Shown: positions 16,916 through 25,722, counted from the first letter of the stretch. The stretch: 64,000 bases of DNA from Kaistia algarum (GCF_026343945.1 NZ_JAPKNJ010000001.1:1550001-1614000); one strand, 5' to 3'. Program-made: numbers and translations. Notes: generated by a model from the sequence alone, not told the origin.

Positions 16916-19585
16916 GTGCCCAATCTCGTCAGCCAACTGATCATCCGCCTGAAGGATGAGATCACCGGCCCGGCCAAGGGCGCGGCGGGCTCGCTGAAGC
17001 AGATCGACGCAGCGGCAAAGTCCGCCGGCAAGGGCGCCTCCGCCGAGATCAACAAGCTCTCCGAAGCTCTGAACCGCGCGAAGGATGCCGGCGCCAAGGT
17101 CGATGTCTTCCAGCGTATGCGTCGTGAACTGCCGGCCGCCCGCTCCGCCTTCAATCAGGCGCAGGAGAGGGTCAAGGCGCTCGCCGCGGAAATGGCGGCG
17201 CTGGACAAGCCGACGCTTACGATGCAGCGCGCGCTTCAGCGAGCCCGCACCGACGTGAAGCGGGCCGCGGAGGCGTTCGACACGCAGAAGCGGGCGGTTC
17301 TGGAGGCGAAGGGTGCGCTCGCGGAGTTCGGGATCGGGATCGGCAATCTGGCCGGTGCTGAGGGGCGCTTGAAAGCCTCGATCGACCAGACCACCGGCGC
17401 CCTGACGCGCCAGGCCGAGGCCGAGCGGATCGCCGACCAGCGCAACCGGTCGCGAATGGACCGCATCCGGCAGCGCCGCGAGATCATCGGCAATGGCGCC
17501 GCCGTGGCAGGCGTCTATCTCGGCTACAAGGCCCGCGAGACGGGCCAGGAAGCGGTGGAGCAGGCCGCGTCGTTCGACATCGCTGTCCGGAAGCAGAAGG
17601 CGTTCACCGGGATCAGCGACGACGAGCAGAGCAACGTCCTCCTGCCGCAGGCGAAGCGGATCGCGCAGGCGACGCAGTTCACCAACATCGACCTCGTCGA
17701 AGCTCAGACCCGCACCCTTCAGGGCCTGCCGATGAACCTGCCCCGCGCCAAGGTGGCCGAGGCGATCACGGAGCAGGCCAAGAACTACGCGCTCGCGCTC
17801 GGCACCGATATGACGACGGCGGCCGAGGCGATCCGCGGCTATCTGGCGAGCACCGGTAAGGACATCTCGACCCAGGAGAAGGCGGTTCGCGAGGCGATGC
17901 GGGCCACGAACATGATGATCCGGGCCGCGAAGCTCGGCGGCATGGATGACGAGGACGTGCGGCAGTTCGCCAAGTATGGTGCGGCCTCGTCCACGGTTGC
18001 GGGCTTCTCCGATGAGACCCGCATGGCGATCGGTGCCGGGATGCGCCGCGCCGGTGTGCGCGGCGACGAGGCCGGCGTCTTCCTACGGTCGATCAGTTCG
18101 AAAATGGTCGCGCCGACCCCGAAAGGGCTCGCCGCACTGACCACAGCAGGGATCAACTATGACGACTTCACCACGATGCCGGGTGGTGGGCTCAACGCCG
18201 ACGCGCTGGAGAACAAGTTCAAGCTCGACTTCGGGCTGAAGTTCACGCCCGAAATTCGCGAAGCTTTGAAGGACGTTCTTGACGACGAAGACGTTATCAA
18301 CGATCGCGGCGAGTTTACCAAGGCGGTTATTGAGGCCACCTCCGATCTCTTCGTCAAGAAATCGAACGGAGACATGCGCGCCGCCGACGTGAACAAGCTC
18401 GTGAAGAAAATCGGCGAGTTCCACAAATTCTCGGTCGAGAGCGTGGATGTCGAAGGTCTCCTCACCACCATCATGAAGAAAGACCCCACGCTCGCGATCC
18501 TTAATGCCTTCTTCACGGACAAACAGGGTGGCCGTGCCGCAATCCTTGGGAAGGGGATGGAGAATTTCCTTTCCGACCGCGAGGCGCTGACCAACACGCC
18601 CGACAATTTCGGCGACCATATCGCGACCGAGATCATGGCCGGCCTGGGCGGCTCGCTGGAGCGGTTCAAGGGCTCGGTCGAGAACTCGATCCTCGCGATC
18701 GGGCAGGCCAATGAGGGGTTGATCCGCCTCGGTCTCGACGGTGTCGGGACCGCACTCGACGGTTTCTCTAGCCTCTCCGACAACGCCAAGCGCGCCGCGA
18801 CGGCGCTCGGTGCCGCAGCGGCGGGTTGGGTCTGGCTACGCGGAACGGGGAAGTTGCTGGCGACTTTCTCTGGCACCCGTTCTGCTGTCGCCCTGACGGG
18901 CTCGGCCGCAGCGCTCACCGGTTCGGCCGAGGCGCTCAACCTTGCCGCGGTGAGGCTATCCGGCGCGGCTGGCGTAGGCGCGGCTGGCAGGGGCGTGGGG
19001 GCTGGCGCTGCGGCAGCGGGTGGCGCCGCGGCGGGCGGGGCGTGGGCGGTAGCGAAGCGCTGGCTCGGTCCTATCGGGATCGGGCTGATCGCGAAGGAAG
19101 TCCTGGACAACACGGACCCAGGCGGAAACCTCTGGGGGATGACGGACGGGATCGATGGGTGGGTCGAGAAGAACCTCGGCTTCAATCCGTCGAAGGTGCC
19201 GGTCGGAGGAGGCGGTCCGCCCAAGCCGGAGCCACTTTCCGGGACGGGGACCCGCTCGAATATCGATCCGGCCACATGGGAGCGGTCGCAGCGCGCGACG
19301 GAGGAGTGGCGCTCCGATCCGGAAGCGGCGCGCGGCCGGGTCATGATGGAGATGGGCGCGAAGGCCGATGAGACCAAGGCGTCGCTCGAAGCGCTCGACG
19401 CGACGAAGGTTGCGCCCATTGTTGATACGACCTCGATCGACGAGGCGCAGAAGAAGGCGACGCGGCTCGCCGAAACGTTCCGGACCCTGAGCGCGCTCAG
19501 CCTGAGCGTGAAGGCGCCCTCCGCGCCGGTAGCTCCGGCCGGGGTGCGCGGGGTTCATGCCGACACGGGATTGGGAGTTGAGTGA
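16916..19585 (+). CDS. Phage tail tape measure protein
   Basis: An 889-residue tape measure protein. The N-terminus has long helical, coiled-coil-prone stretches (residues about 20-190). The family core follows, with FDIAVRKQKAFTGISDDEQS, ATQFTNIDLVEAQTRTLQGL and MDDEDVRQFAKYGAASSTVA, typical of the P2-type tape measure core domain. A Gly/Ala-rich hydrophobic segment lies near residues 640-730. The GTG start follows GAGGAG. No tail tube, chaperone or baseplate gene is near. It is a different family from the prophage tape measure at 55,112-57,076. An odd gene for a 15 kb element: it might modify or replace a helper's tail ruler. Confidence 0.88.
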   Translation: MPNLVSQLIIRLKDEITGPAKGAAGSLKQIDAAAKSAGKGASAEINKLSEALNRAKDAGAKVDVFQRMRRELPAARSAFNQAQERVKALAAEMAALDKPTLTMQRALQRARTDVKRAAEAFDTQKRAVLEAKGALAEFGIGIGNLAGAEGRLKASIDQTTGALTRQAEAERIADQRNRSRMDRIRQRREIIGNGAAVAGVYLGYKARETGQEAVEQAASFDIAVRKQKAFTGISDDEQSNVLLPQAKRIAQATQFTNIDLVEAQTRTLQGLPMNLPRAKVAEAITEQAKNYALALGTDMTTAAEAIRGYLASTGKDISTQEKAVREAMRATNMMIRAAKLGGMDDEDVRQFAKYGAASSTVAGFSDETRMAIGAGMRRAGVRGDEAGVFLRSISSKMVAPTPKGLAALTTAGINYDDFTTMPGGGLNADALENKFKLDFGLKFTPEIREALKDVLDDEDVINDRGEFTKAVIEATSDLFVKKSNGDMRAADVNKLVKKIGEFHKFSVESVDVEGLLTTIMKKDPTLAILNAFFTDKQGGRAAILGKGMENFLSDREALTNTPDNFGDHIATEIMAGLGGSLERFKGSVENSILAIGQANEGLIRLGLDGVGTALDGFSSLSDNAKRAATALGAAAAGWVWLRGTGKLLATFSGTRSAVALTGSAAALTGSAEALNLAAVRLSGAAGVGAAGRGVGAGAAAAGGAAAGGAWAVAKRWLGPIGIGLIAKEVLDNTDPGGNLWGMTDGIDGWVEKNLGFNPSKVPVGGGGPPKPEPLSGTGTRSNIDPATWERSQRATEEWRSDPEAARGRVMMEMGAKADETKASLEALDATKVAPIVDTTSIDEAQKKATRLAETFRTLSALSLSVKAPSAPVAPAGVRGVHADTGLGVE

Positions 19586-19878
19586 TGCACGACGAGAAAG
19601 CCCGTCAGGGCGCCGAGGTCTTGGTGGCGATTTCTCTGATGCTCGATCTCGTCAGCGCGGCGCTCCGCGCCGAACTGCTCGCCGTCCCCGCCCGCGTCAC
19701 GACCGATCAGAAACTTCAGCGCCACATCGAGATCGAGATGACACGCGCCGTGAACAAAATCGCCGAGAGCCTCGACCGCTCGGTCGCCTCGATCCGGGCG
19801 GGCGGCGATCCGGCCGACGAGATCGCCGCACTGCGAGGCGCCGAGATCGCGGCGCAGGCGCGGCCCAAAGCGCACTGA
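19585..19878 (+). CDS. Small helical hypothetical protein
   Basis: A 97-residue helical protein (MHDEKARQGAEVLVAISLML) whose ATG overlaps the tape measure stop (TGATG). No family recognised. The N-terminal third is hydrophobic enough to suggest helix packing but not a membrane span. It is part of the tape measure-small terminase operon, 19 nt before the next gene. Confidence 0.6.
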   Translation: MHDEKARQGAEVLVAISLMLDLVSAALRAELLAVPARVTTDQKLQRHIEIEMTRAVNKIAESLDRSVASIRAGGDPADEIAALRGAEIAAQARPKAH

Positions 19879-19897
19879 ACCCGAAGCGAGGCCCACC

Positions 19898-20407
19898 ATG
19901 CCGAACGACCCGCGCGCCGCCACGACCCTCACTGTCGCGCAGGCCGCGCGCCTCCTTGAGGTGTCTGAAACGTGGGTCCGCAGGCTGCGCCGCGATGGCT
20001 ATCTCCCGCGCCTGCCGGACGGTCGCCTCCCGATCGTCGCGGCGGTGCAGGGCTATATCCGCTTCCTCCAGGATGACGAGCGCCGCGCCTCGAAATCGGC
20101 CGCCACTCATCGCCTTCAGGAGGCGAAAGCTGAGGAGGTCCGCGCGCGGATCGCCCAGAAATACGATGAGCTGATGCCGATCGAGGACGCTGAAGCGGTG
20201 TTGGATGATCTCCTCACAACGGTCCGTGCGAGGCTCGCCGGCTTGCCGGCCAAGATCACGAGCGATCCAGCGACGCACAGCCGGATCAAGCAGGAGTTCC
20301 ACGACGCTCTGGCGGAAATGACCGCGGCCAGCAAGGCCATGGTCGAGGCTTTGCGAACAGGCGCCCCGTTTCCCTCTACGCCCGGCGGCGGCGCGCAGCG
20401 CGCCTGA
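19898..20407 (+). CDS. Nu1-like terminase small subunit
   Basis: A 169-residue protein in the lambda Nu1 layout. It has an N-terminal winged helix (VAQAARLLEVSETWVRRLR, then DGYLPRLPDGRLPI), a basic linker (RLQEAKAEEVRARIAQKYDE), and the conserved C-terminal segment MPIEDAEAVLDDLLTTVRAR followed by LAGLPAKI. Small terminases recognise cos/pac DNA and hand it to the large subunit. No large subunit exists in the element, so it would have to work with a helper's enzyme, as in known satellites that redirect packaging. Family assignment is good; role is inference. Confidence 0.78.
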   Translation: MPNDPRAATTLTVAQAARLLEVSETWVRRLRRDGYLPRLPDGRLPIVAAVQGYIRFLQDDERRASKSAATHRLQEAKAEEVRARIAQKYDELMPIEDAEAVLDDLLTTVRARLAGLPAKITSDPATHSRIKQEFHDALAEMTAASKAMVEALRTGAPFPSTPGGGAQRA

Positions 20408-20524
20408 GCATCGCGGCCGGCGGTGGCTCGCGATGGGTGGATCGAAGCCAAAATAGATCAACGACTTACCAGTTGCTCCGACCGGTCGTGACGCTAGTAC
20501 GGTCTCGCCAGGACGGAGACCTCC

Positions 20525-21157
20525 ATGCCCAAGCCTAGCCAGATCGATACCGCCGCCATCGCCCACGCGAAGCGCTTCGATGTCACGATCTTCCTCGGGA
20601 CGGGCCGCTACCACACCGCGAGCCGCGACACCTTGGAGCGCGCTCGCGCCATAGCGCCGGAGATCACCGCGGAGGTCGCCAACGGCCGCAAGGCGATGAT
20701 CTATGCGGTCGCGGAGGGCCGCTCGGTCTTCGTTCCTGACAGCTATCGACCGAGCAACGAAGGAGACCAGATCATGCCCGCTCTGAACCCCAAGCCGGCG
20801 CCCGCGGCGCGGAAGGGCCGCGCCAAAGCCGCCGTGGCGCCTGAGGAAGCCGCTCAGCCCGTTCAGCCTATCGCCGAGCCCGCCAAGGCGCCGAATGCCG
20901 CCAGCGGCGGCCGCAGGGCCGCCGCCGAAGCGGCGCAGCGCGGCGAGCTGCCGACACCGCCCGACTTCACTGCCGAGACGCACAAGCGTTTCCGCCCGAA
21001 GCTCGCACGCCTCGTCGAAATGGCGAAAGCCGGTGACATCGCAGCGCTCCGGGCCGAGCCGATCAATCCGGTCTCGTCCAGCCCGAAGGCGATGGAGCGC
21101 TACCGCGATCTCGCCGTCACCGCTCTCGAAGTGCGCGCCGCACGGGGCGCCGCCTGA
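20525..21157 (+). CDS. Hypothetical protein, two-part
   Basis: A 210-residue protein starting MPKPSQIDTAAIAHAKRFDV after GGAG. The first 80 residues look like a compact alpha/beta domain. A Pro/Ala-rich linker of about 50 residues and a C-terminal helical domain (TAETHKRFRPKLARLVEMAK) follow. The C-terminal part resembles small domains seen in rhizobial mobile-element proteins, but I cannot name a family. It is the first gene after a 117-bp gap downstream of the small terminase. Confidence 0.6.
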   Translation: MPKPSQIDTAAIAHAKRFDVTIFLGTGRYHTASRDTLERARAIAPEITAEVANGRKAMIYAVAEGRSVFVPDSYRPSNEGDQIMPALNPKPAPAARKGRAKAAVAPEEAAQPVQPIAEPAKAPNAASGGRRAAAEAAQRGELPTPPDFTAETHKRFRPKLARLVEMAKAGDIAALRAEPINPVSSSPKAMERYRDLAVTALEVRAARGAA

Positions 21158-21199
21158 TCCTCCTGCATCATCCCATCATCAGAGAAAATGGAGCCCAGC

Positions 21200-21490
21200 A
21201 TGATCAACATCGGCGGACGAGACTACCTCACCGAGGCGAACGCACCCGTGACCCTCCTCAACCTCATCGCCGACCTCACGCCGATCCGCGACCTCATCCG
21301 CGCCGGATGGAGCGCAGCGGCGGGAGGGAACGACGCGGTACAGACTACCCTCAGCATCGCGGAAGGGCTGCTCGATGACGTGATGGAGCGCATCAGCAGT
21401 GAGATTGCCGAGGCACGGCCGAAGCCGGAGGCGCCGATCAGTGGCACGCGGCCCGATCTCTGCGTCGATCCTGGAAGCGCAGTCGAATGA
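21200..21490 (+). CDS. Small hypothetical protein
   Basis: A 96-residue protein (MINIGGRDYLTEANAPVTLL). The start at 21200 is preferred because GGAG stands 6 nt before it; an in-frame ATG at 21188 exists. It looks helical. No family recognised. It lies in the same orientation between two other unknown genes of the element. Confidence 0.5.
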   Translation: MINIGGRDYLTEANAPVTLLNLIADLTPIRDLIRAGWSAAAGGNDAVQTTLSIAEGLLDDVMERISSEIAEARPKPEAPISGTRPDLCVDPGSAVE

Positions 21491-21593
21491 AGTCACTGAG
21501 CTGACACGCGAAACCCGGCTGGACCGCACAGCGCGCTCACCCTAGCGTCGAGAGCGTCTGGTGACCCGCCTGCTCCAACTGAAGGAAAACGAA

Positions 21594-21821
21594 ATGCCCG
21601 AAATTATCTTCGAAGAGCCTTCACCCGCCGCTGCCGCCGTCCAGCGCGAGGTCTTCATCGACCGGATGGCGGAGCACCTGATCGCTACCGATACGGACCC
21701 CAGCGACCGCGACGCGGTGCTGCGGACCCTCAAGGCCGGAACGTATCCGGTCCACGTCATCGACCCGCTCTCAGGCGAGGCAGCGCAGGAAGCAATCCGC
21801 AGAAGGCTGCCCGCGGTCTAG
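21594..21821 (+). CDS. Small acidic hypothetical protein
   Basis: A 75-residue acidic protein (MPEIIFEEPSPAAAAVQREV) preceded by GAAGGA. No family recognised. It is the last gene before a strong terminator, so it closes the structural operon of the element. Small acidic proteins at this place are often inhibitors or modulators, but nothing in the sequence shows that here. Confidence 0.5.
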   Translation: MPEIIFEEPSPAAAAVQREVFIDRMAEHLIATDTDPSDRDAVLRTLKAGTYPVHVIDPLSGEAAQEAIRRRLPAV

Positions 21822-21843
21822 CCCAATGCACCCACCGCCCAAG

Positions 21844-21874
21844 AAGGCCCGCCGCGCCACGCGGCGGGCCTTTT
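21844..21874 (+). terminator. Rho-independent terminator closing the assembly operon
   Basis: GGCCCGCCGCG (21846-21856), loop CCA and CGCGGCGGGCC (21860-21870) form a perfect 11-bp GC stem followed by TTTT. It lies 24 nt after the last small gene and separates the assembly operon from the toxin-antitoxin/cargo genes. Confidence 0.9.
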
Positions 21875-21929
21875 GCTATTTGCGAACCGCAGTATTGCGT
21901 CTATATTTGCAATTAGCTAACACGAGCCC

Positions 21930-22184
21930 ATGAAGCAGATCACCTTCCACAGCGAGGCGGTGAAGGCGCTGACACGGATGCCAGCCAACACGGCGAGGCT
22001 GATCCGGTCCAAGATCGCGCAATACGCCGCCGATCCGGCTTCGCTCGCCAACAATGTGAAGGCGCTGAAGGGCCGGGAGGGCTATCTCCGCCTTCGCGTC
22101 GGCGACTGGCGGGTGATCTTCACGGAAGATGGCGAGGTGATCGCCATCATCAGGATCGCGCCGCGCGGCGGCGCCTATGAATAG
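21930..22184 (+). CDS. RelE/ParE-family toxin
   Basis: An 84-residue RelE-fold protein: KQITFHSEAVKALTRMPANTA at the start, LRLRVGDWRVIFTEDGEVIA in the core, then IIRIAPRGGAYE. The central Arg residues and aromatic end suit an mRNA-cutting RelE type. It is followed 9 nt later by an XRE antitoxin, the toxin-first order of HigBA-like pairs. It probably stabilises the element or provides phage defence. Confidence 0.85.
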   Translation: MKQITFHSEAVKALTRMPANTARLIRSKIAQYAADPASLANNVKALKGREGYLRLRVGDWRVIFTEDGEVIAIIRIAPRGGAYE

Positions 22185-22193
22185 GAGGTCAGG

Positions 22194-22565
22194 ATGAGCG
22201 TGCAGACCATCACCGCCCCGAACGGGGACCGGCTCGTCGTCCTGCCCGAGGCCGATTATCTCGCCATGCAGGAGGCGCTGGAGGACGCTGCCGATATCGC
22301 GGCCGTCGACGCCTATGAGCGGCAGAAGGCGGCCGGCGAAGCGGTCATGATCCCGGCCGCGTTCGTCGACCGCATCCTCGACGGCGAGAGCAAGGTCCGC
22401 GTCTTCCGCGAGTTCCGCGGCCTGTCGGCGCGCGATCTCGCCGGCAAAGCGGAGATCAGCCCCTCCTATCTCTCGCAGATCGAAAGCGGCGCCCGTGACG
22501 GCAGCTTCGATACGATGAAGCGGATCGCCGCAGCCCTCGGCATCAGCGTCGATGATCTGGCGTAG
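22194..22565 (+). CDS. XRE-family antitoxin
   Basis: A 123-residue antitoxin partner. The first half (MSVQTITAPNGDRLVVLPEADY) resembles a Phd/YefM-like element. The second half is an XRE helix-turn-helix (LSARDLAGKAEISPSYLSQI) ending in GISVDDLA. The ATG follows AGGAGGTCAGG. It would bind the toxin and repress the pair's promoter. Confidence 0.85.
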   Translation: MSVQTITAPNGDRLVVLPEADYLAMQEALEDAADIAAVDAYERQKAAGEAVMIPAAFVDRILDGESKVRVFREFRGLSARDLAGKAEISPSYLSQIESGARDGSFDTMKRIAAALGISVDDLA

Positions 22566-22573
22566 GCTAGGCA

Positions 22574-23488
22574 TTGAGCGTCGCGCGCCGCCATCACTAT
22601 GTCCCGCGGTTTCTCTTGCGCCAGTGGGTCGTCCCATACGGCAATCATGGCAGCAAGCTCCTCGGTCACTATTGGGACCCTGCGCGGGAGCGCATGCGGT
22701 TGTTTCCGTGTAGCCCAAAGCAGGTCTGCTATCGCGAGGACCTGTTCGGCCTCCGCGGGAAAACTCTTCCACCGGACGCCATCGAGCGTCGCTTCTTTTC
22801 CGCGATAGACGACAGCGCGGCTGTCGCGCATCGGAAGCTTCTATCCGAAGGGGTCGCTTCGCTTACAGTCGATGAACGGAGCGATCTCGTCCGGCTGATT
22901 TTGTCATTGGAGGTTCGGCGGCCAGCCAATATCGAGAAACTAGTCTCGGATGGGGCTGAGAGTTTCCGCGACGGCCTAGATCGCGATCCTGAGATCGCTG
23001 CCGCCTTTGCGAAGCATGGACTATCGATGAGCCCCTCGGAGTACTACGAGCAGGGGTTGGGATATCCGCTTTCTGATCGAGCGATGCTCTTGGTGCAGCA
23101 TATAACAAATAGCCGAAACTCCGGACTGAAACTCGCGAGCTTTATCTGGAGGCTGCGCCGGCTCGACCCCCGACAGGGCTCTTTCGTCCTCAGCGATCGA
23201 CCACTGTACCGGTCGGCTGGGATCGACGCCCCGAACGCGCTTTGGTCCCTGCCGTGTAGTCCCTATTCGGTCCTGCTAATGTCGCCGAGCGAGCATGTGC
23301 TCCAGCACCTACTCGCTGTATCGGATAGTGCAATCGTGAGGGCGGTCAATGCCGACAGCGCCAACCAAGCGGACAAGTACTTGTTTGGCACTCGCCAGGA
23401 GGGCGAGTGGCTTGAGCGCCGACTTCGCGCGAAATATGAGCGCGAGGTAGCATCAGACGCCGGACCCAAAAGGGATGCCGCGCGCTGA
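22574..23488 (+). CDS. DUF4238 family protein
   Basis: A 304-residue DUF4238 protein, recognised by the N-terminal signature RRHHYVPRFLLRQWV; WRLRRLDPRQGSFVLSDRPL is in the middle. No start other than the TTG at 22574 fits the signature, so a TTG start is chosen. It begins 8 nt after the antitoxin stop. The biochemical role of the family is unknown. It occurs often in accessory regions, so a defence role is possible here. Convergent with the next gene (13 bp apart). Confidence 0.75.
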   Translation: MSVARRHHYVPRFLLRQWVVPYGNHGSKLLGHYWDPARERMRLFPCSPKQVCYREDLFGLRGKTLPPDAIERRFFSAIDDSAAVAHRKLLSEGVASLTVDERSDLVRLILSLEVRRPANIEKLVSDGAESFRDGLDRDPEIAAAFAKHGLSMSPSEYYEQGLGYPLSDRAMLLVQHITNSRNSGLKLASFIWRLRRLDPRQGSFVLSDRPLYRSAGIDAPNALWSLPCSPYSVLLMSPSEHVLQHLLAVSDSAIVRAVNADSANQADKYLFGTRQEGEWLERRLRAKYEREVASDAGPKRDAAR

Positions 23489-23501
23489 AGGTCGGGGAGC
23501 G

Positions 23502-24014
23502 CTAGACCGAGGCGTCTTCTTGGTACGACTTGCGACGGCGGTTCGCGTCATCAAACCATTGGCGGAGTGTCCGCGGAACCGGGGCGTCCATTCGCATATA
23601 GTGGTCAAGCAGCTTGGGGAGTTCCCTTTCAGTGGCCGAGATTTTGTCAAACTCGCGCCTGCGCTCCTTTATTGCCGCACCTCGCTCTTCGCCCCGTAGG
23701 CCGTCAAGCTCATTGGAGATCGAACCCAAGTTGACGATCGCGAGCCAGACATCGTCGAGATATTCATACACTTCCGTGCCGAACAGGAACCTGGCCTCGT
23801 CCAGAACTCGCAAGTAGGCTTTTTCGTCCTCCATTGTCGGCTTCCCGGAAGCGATTATCGGGCGAATTGCCGCTTGCGCATTTCGATAGAATTGAAATCG
23901 GTGCTCAAACAGATCGAGCGCCAGCTTGCGCCGAGCCGTGGTCCATTGGGCAAAAGCGATGTAGACGGCCACGATCGCAATGACCGGTGTCAGCAGTGCC
24001 GCGAACGTCTGCAT
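23502..24014 (-). CDS. Single-pass membrane protein with cytosolic helical domain
   Basis: A 170-residue protein starting MQTFAALLTPVIAIVAVYIA, one membrane span, followed by a charged helical domain (TTARRKLALDLFEHRFQFY onward). The start at 24014 has GGGAGG 7 nt upstream. The membrane anchor followed by a KLALDLFEHRF segment recurs in hypothetical proteins of accessory regions. Function unknown; together with DUF4238 it may be cargo. Confidence 0.65.
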   Translation of the reverse strand: MQTFAALLTPVIAIVAVYIAFAQWTTARRKLALDLFEHRFQFYRNAQAAIRPIIASGKPTMEDEKAYLRVLDEARFLFGTEVYEYLDDVWLAIVNLGSISNELDGLRGEERGAAIKERRREFDKISATERELPKLLDHYMRMDAPVPRTLRQWFDDANRRRKSYQEDASV

Positions 24015-25029
24015 TTGGGCCTCCCGCGCCGCGCATCGTGCGTGCGCCGTGTGAAGAGTGCAAGTAAAAGGAACCTCTCTCTGGCTCTGAGAGAGCGGCC
24101 TTCGATTTCGAAATTGTTGGCCCTCTGCTGTAGCGCAAGGCATCACGTGGGCGGGTTGATCGGCGGGACCTCGACGGACGAGGGCGCTCCTCCCGCGCCG
24201 TCCGGCTGGAGCCGCAGTCAGACCAGTCCATTCCTGATTGCCCTCGTCCTGAACCTGGGGCGCATTCGTACGCCGGATCGCTGCTCGGTCCGCCTCGGCG
24301 GCCCTGGCGTCCGGATCAAAGCCGAGCGCGTGCGCCCCACGCCGAAGTTCGAGCCGAATTCTCACGCCGAGCCTGGAAACGCTTCGCCCTTGCAACGACC
24401 GCAGCACATCATCCGTCTCCGTACGCCATGTTGTCACCGTCCCCGAGGGGCCAAGAACCTATAGCTCGGGGAGGGCGGGGCGCCCCGCCCAGCGGGGGCG
24501 CCCCGCATCGCCGGCCACAGCTCATCCCGCAATCGCCATTGGCAATCGAGCCTTTGACAATCGGCCGATCGATCGATCTCCGCCCTTGATCAAATGCGGC
24601 GGGGAACGCTTCCGATGCATATCGGGCCGCCTTCCGCTAAATCCGCAATCCCCAAGCCAAAGCCCGCCTATAGCCTTCGCCCGCAATCGCCTTTGGAAAG
24701 GGAGCCGATATCGCCAATTGGCCGATCGATAGCAGGCTTCATCAAATCCGGCAGAGAAGGCCGCCAAGGCCGATCCGATCGCCTTGGCCTCGATCCCTAT
24801 CACGAAGCGGCAAGCCGGCCATTGGCCTTCTCCCGCGATCCATCGCGCCTTCTCGATCGAAGGGCAGCCTACCCCCCCTCCCCCCCTTGGTTCCTTTCGG
24901 GCCGATTGCCTGCCTTGCGGGGCCGCCGCCCCCGATCTTCGAGCGTTTTTCGGCTTTTCGATTTCGCAGTTTGGTTTGGCCTCGTGAGGGCTTAAATGGC
25001 CGATCTCAGCCAATCCGGCCGGGGATCAG
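24015..25029. other. Non-coding block with GC palindrome and repeats
   Basis: About 1 kb between two minus-strand genes, with no convincing gene. 24473-24490 is a perfect 18-bp palindrome (GGGCGGGGCGCCCCGCCC), followed at 24492-24506 by a second near-palindrome of the same type. From 24530 on, degenerate copies of a unit with CGCAATCGCC...TTGG, GCCGATCGAT and CATCAAAT-like words recur near 24530-24600 and 24680-24750, and GCCAATTGGC is a 10-bp palindrome at 24713-24722. A pyrimidine run stands near 24870-24890. This could be an origin, a packaging (cos) site or a structured RNA. Confidence 0.5.
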
Positions 25030-25722
25030 CTAGTTCCCCCAGCGTGGCGCCCGCCATCCCGCGGCGAGCGCCTCGCCTTCGGTGCAGAACCACCGCTCCC
25101 CGTGCGCCTCGTCGATCTTGGTGCGCGTATACCAAGGCGACCACGGCGCGTGATAGATGCGCTCGTCGTCCCGATTGATGTTCCCCTTGATCGGGCACCC
25201 CTTCGGCGCGACCTGCTGCTCCACATCCCAGCGATGCGCCCGGAAGTCCCACGGGGCCTCCGTCTCGGCCTGCCACACCCCGACGCGCTTCGCGTGAGCC
25301 GCATCCTCGGCGCCGGCATAGTCGAGGCTGTATTTGCGGAACGACCACGCCAAGCCCTTATCGACAAGAGAGCCGCCGATGTCGACGCCATCGGCGAAGC
25401 ACACCGCCAAGGTGCGCCCGTAGTCGTCGAGGCCGCGGCTGTCACACCTCACCTCGCCGGACCCTGCCAGATCCTGCATCGCCCCGACTGCAGCCTTCCC
25501 GCACGGCCACGTCCCGCCTCCCGCCTTCGCGCATTTCTGGCCGGCCTCGGGTGCGTCAATCCCCGCGATGCGATAGGTGGTCCCGTCGATCCATAGCGTA
25601 TCGCCATCAACGACGTGAACCTTGGTCGAGGCCGCTGCTGTGGCGAAGCCGAACAAGGCCGCGAGACAGGACAGCACGGCCGCGATGGATTGCGTGTTGC
25701 GATAGCGTTGCGATATCAGCAT
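25030..25722 (-). CDS. Secreted thermonuclease-family (SNase) protein
   Basis: About 230 residues. A signal peptide-like segment (SIAAVLSCLAALFGFATAAA) is followed by the staphylococcal nuclease domain: VHVVDGDTLWIDG, IAGIDAPEAGQKC, CDSRGLDDYGRTLAVC and VDKGLAWSFRKY, with the Asp, Arg and Glu-type active-site positions largely kept. A unique C-terminal extension of about 60 residues ends at the stop. The start is uncertain (ATG 25722, or GTG 25734). The first codons contain the right arm repeats of the integrase, so its promoter is close to attR. Exonuclease-like cargo at the end of the element. Confidence 0.85.
   Translation of the reverse strand: MLISQRYRNTQSIAAVLSCLAALFGFATAAASTKVHVVDGDTLWIDGTTYRIAGIDAPEAGQKCAKAGGGTWPCGKAAVGAMQDLAGSGEVRCDSRGLDDYGRTLAVCFADGVDIGGSLVDKGLAWSFRKYSLDYAGAEDAAHAKRVGVWQAETEAPWDFRAHRWDVEQQVAPKGCPIKGNINRDDERIYHAPWSPWYTRTKIDEAHGERWFCTEGEALAAGWRAPRWGN
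25696..25714 (+). repeat. Right arm-type integrase sites (two GTTGCGAT copies)
   Basis: GTTGCGAT at 25696-25703 and 25707-25714, an 11-bp period identical to the left pair. They overlap the first codons of the nuclease gene and lie about 75 bp inside attR. Confidence 0.6.

Noticed and set aside
24522..25013. Coding frames on both strands in the non-coding block (about 130-160 codons)
   Set aside because: Both strands are open because of GC bias; the translated products are low-complexity, have no good ribosome sites and overlap each other fully.
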